The notes beneath the pieces are model-generated. The model saw nothing but the letters and a program-made list of their open reading frames with translations, was not told the origin of the DNA and did no database searches. This document shows, piece after piece, positions 23,152-24,958 of a stretch of DNA of 24,958 nt. This stretch comes from Epsilonproteobacteria bacterium UBA6211 (GTDB taxonomy: Bacteria > Campylobacterota > Campylobacteria > Campylobacterales > Arcobacteraceae): the NCBI GenBank assembly GCA_002421845.1, contig DISL01000069.1:1-24958 (forward strand), in the 5' to 3' direction. Position 1 is the stretch's first letter, and every line of letters begins with the position of its first letter. Made by a program: the position numbers and the translations under genes.

Positions 23152-23232
23152 TATACCGCTTGTCGTCGCCGTGCTGCAAGTTTTGAAATAGAACAAATCA
23201 AAATTTTGTACTCTTCTGATTTTTATTCTTAA
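23152..23232 (+). pseudogene. C-terminal fragment of a second CetB-like PAS gene
   Basis: Starting 5 nt after the stop of the receiver-PAS gene, a 26-codon frame ends with TAA at 23230-23232. It contains CRRRAASFEIEQIKILYSS, which matches the CetB-like tail CRRKASRAEIEQSEILYSS at 13 of 19 positions. There is no start or ribosome site, and the rest of the PAS is missing. The divergence shows an old copy and not a recent duplication. The remaining gap to 23460 is AT-rich and holds two palindromes. Confidence 0.75.
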
Positions 23233-23299
23233 GCAACACTAAAACCTATATATATTCATAGTATGAATATATTATAACTACTTTATAGATAGGATATTG

Positions 23300-23313
23300 T
23301 TACCATTTGGTAA
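23300..23313. repeat. Palindrome upstream of the chemoreceptor gene
   Basis: TTACCA-TT-TGGTAA, a perfect 6-bp inverted repeat, about 150 bp before the receptor start. It has the size of a dimeric regulator site, but no regulator is identified. Confidence 0.35.
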
Positions 23314-23377
23314 TCTTAATACAATTTTATACATTTTAATTTATTATTAATAGGCAATTAAGGTTATTTATTATATT

Positions 23378-23387
23378 ATTCGCGAAT
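23378..23387. repeat. ATTCGCGAAT palindrome upstream of the chemoreceptor gene
   Basis: A 10-bp perfect palindrome with a CGCG core in an otherwise very AT-rich region, 73 bp before the receptor ATG. Function unknown. Confidence 0.3.
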
Positions 23388-23460
23388 CTTAATTATTATA
23401 AATAATATAAATTATAAGTAATAGTTATATAACAAATGCGACATTAAGGAGGGTATAAAA

Positions 23461-24958
23461 TGTCAATTAAATCGAAATTGATACTAATGATTAGTCTATT
23501 ATTAGTAGGTATAGGAATCACTGGTGGAGTTGCCTTGTACAACGGCAAATCTTGGTCAAAGGATATGGTTACGGTAGGAGAAACAAGACTTCCTGCACTT
23601 GTACATATCACAACTCTAAATAAAGAAAGGATGATTATAAGGGCTCAAACACTAAATGTCTATGCTTTTGAAAACAACTATTCTGCAAATCAAGAGTTTA
23701 AAAACATACTTGAACAAAGAACAAAAAGTTGGGAAATTCTAGAAAAAAATTGGGAAGGGTTTTTATCATTACCAAGAAATCAAAAAGGTAAGGAACTAGC
23801 AGACAAGCTAGACAAAGAATATAAATCGTGGAGAGAAGTTTATATCAAAATAGATACTATCATCTCTAAACTAGCACAAAACACAAATCCTGTAACTCAA
23901 AAAGAACTTTTTGAAGAGTATAGAAAAACAGTAGCAGTTATGGTACCTATATCAAATACAATGGGTATTACAATGGATGAGCTTAACAAGCTCAGTTTAA
24001 CTACAACAGATATGATGATTCAAGATGCCACATCAAACTCAAACTTTTTAGTTAATTTAACTATTGTTATTTTAATAGTTTCTATTATCATAGGAATTGT
24101 CATAGGTACTATAATCACAAAAAATATAACAACCGATTTAAACCTATTAAAACAAGGTATAATCAATTTCTTCAATTATCTTAACAAAAAAACATCATCA
24201 ACGACACTAATCAATATTGATTCTAAAGATGAATTCGGCGACATAGCAAAAGTAGTAAATGAAAATATAACCAATACTCAAAAAAATATTGAAGAAGACG
24301 ATAAATTTATTGCAGATACTCAAACCGTAATGAACAGAGTTGCTAACGGTTGGTTCTCACAACATATAGTTGCAAATAGTTCAAACCCTGCGTTAATGCA
24401 ATTAAAAACAACAGTAAATGAAGCACTTAGTAATTTAAGAGCAAGATTTGTTACTATAAATTCACTTTTAGAAGAATACACACATCATAATTATACAAGA
24501 AAACTTGTTGTTGATGGTATAGAATCAGGTGGAGTATTTGATACTTTAGTAAAAGATGTTAATAAATTACAAGAAACCATTACTCAAATGCTCGTAGATA
24601 ACAAATCAAACGGCCTTACGCTAGATGAAAGCAGTAATATATTACTTGCAAACGTGGATAAGCTAAATGTTAGTTCAAATGAAGCGGCAGCTTCTTTGGA
24701 AGAAACGGCAGCAGCACTAGAAGAGATAACAAGCAATATAAGAAACAATACTGAAAACATCTTAAAAATGTCTTCACTTGCTAGTGGTGTAACAGCTAGT
24801 GCAAGTGACGGTGAAAAACTAGCGAATCAAACAACAGTTGCTATGGAAGAGATAAATGCTCAAGTAAGTGCTATCAATGAAGCTATAGCAGTCATAGACC
24901 AAATAGCATTCCAAACAAATATATTATCTCTTAATGCAGCAGTTGAAGCAGCAACTGC
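23461..24958 (+). CDS. Methyl-accepting chemotaxis protein, partial (C-terminus beyond right edge)
   Basis: A classical transmembrane chemoreceptor with 499 codons visible. Transmembrane helix 1 is at about 7-28. A helical periplasmic domain of about 165 residues follows, probably a four-helix-bundle sensor judging from length and the N-K-E-R and Gln/Asn-rich helices. Helix 2 is at about 195-218 (LTIVILIVSIIIGIVIG). HAMP and HAMP-like linkers run to about 405, then come the methylation helix S-N-E-A-A-A-S-L-E-E-T-A-A-A-L-E-E and the start of the hairpin tip D-Q-I-A-F-Q-T-N-I-L-S-L-N-A-A-V-E-A-A. The window ends there. The signalling part is nearly the same as in the CetA-like protein, so both should join the same receptor array. 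The ATG has GGAGG 7 nt upstream. The ligand is unknown. Confidence 0.92.

Noticed and set aside
1..24958. tRNA, rRNA, CRISPR array or riboswitch
   Set aside because: No cloverleaf, rRNA-like GC-rich block, regularly spaced repeat array or recognisable riboswitch core was found in the intergenic stretches, all of which are short and AT-rich.

Overview
The window looks like a chromosomal segment of an AT-rich member of the Campylobacterota (Epsilonproteobacteria), of the Arcobacter/Sulfurimonas/Sulfurospirillum type. The reasons are the low GC content, the H-Q-W-K-E-P-L style histidine kinase H-box, a CetA/CetB-like energy-taxis pair with the N-I-V-R-H-P PAS signature, abundant PAS signalling proteins, and frequent GTG/TTG starts. 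The species cannot be fixed from the sequence alone. No rRNA, tRNA, CRISPR array or insertion sequence was recognised.

Region 1 (1-5860, minus strand) holds a small operon and a large c-di-GMP enzyme. The operon is a small gene with an apparent frameshift, a 38-residue membrane peptide, a YbgC-type thioesterase and an MFS transporter cut by the left edge. The enzyme is a 1196-residue protein with six PAS domains, GGDEF and EAL. The promoters in front of the operon and of the GGDEF-EAL gene share one layout: tandem TGACCG half-sites with an 11-bp period, then 9 bp, then TATRAT, plus a second pair of half-sites in the opposite orientation about 35 bp upstream. This suggests co-regulation by one OmpR/PhoB-type regulator.

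Region 2 (5922-11910, minus strand) is a two-component operon. An OmpR-family response regulator directly abuts a 1734-residue histidine kinase in which the kinase core comes first and eleven PAS domains follow, the reverse of the usual order. The adjacent regulator is the natural candidate for the repeats of region 1, but this is inference.

Region 3 (12044-13334, minus strand) is a compact accessory module. An HTH protein and a nucleotidyltransferase-like protein overlap by stop and start and are driven by a consensus sigma-70 promoter. They resemble a toxin-antitoxin pair and lie beside a possible gene remnant.

Region 4 (13356-18170) is housekeeping: bioD, divergent from clpS-clpA with face-to-face overlapping promoters; a D-Ala-D-Ala carboxypeptidase converging on clpA; and tpx with an unusual Cys/His-rich tail and a strong terminator.

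Region 5 (18324-24958, plus strand) is a taxis island: a receiver-PAS-coil protein with a degenerate receiver, a CetA-like transducer, a CetB-like PAS protein, a paralogous receiver-PAS-coil protein with a canonical receiver, a fossil C-terminal fragment of a second CetB, and a classical chemoreceptor cut by the right edge. Three complete proteins here carry the same Aer/CetB-type PAS, which points to redox or energy sensing passed to the chemotaxis machinery.
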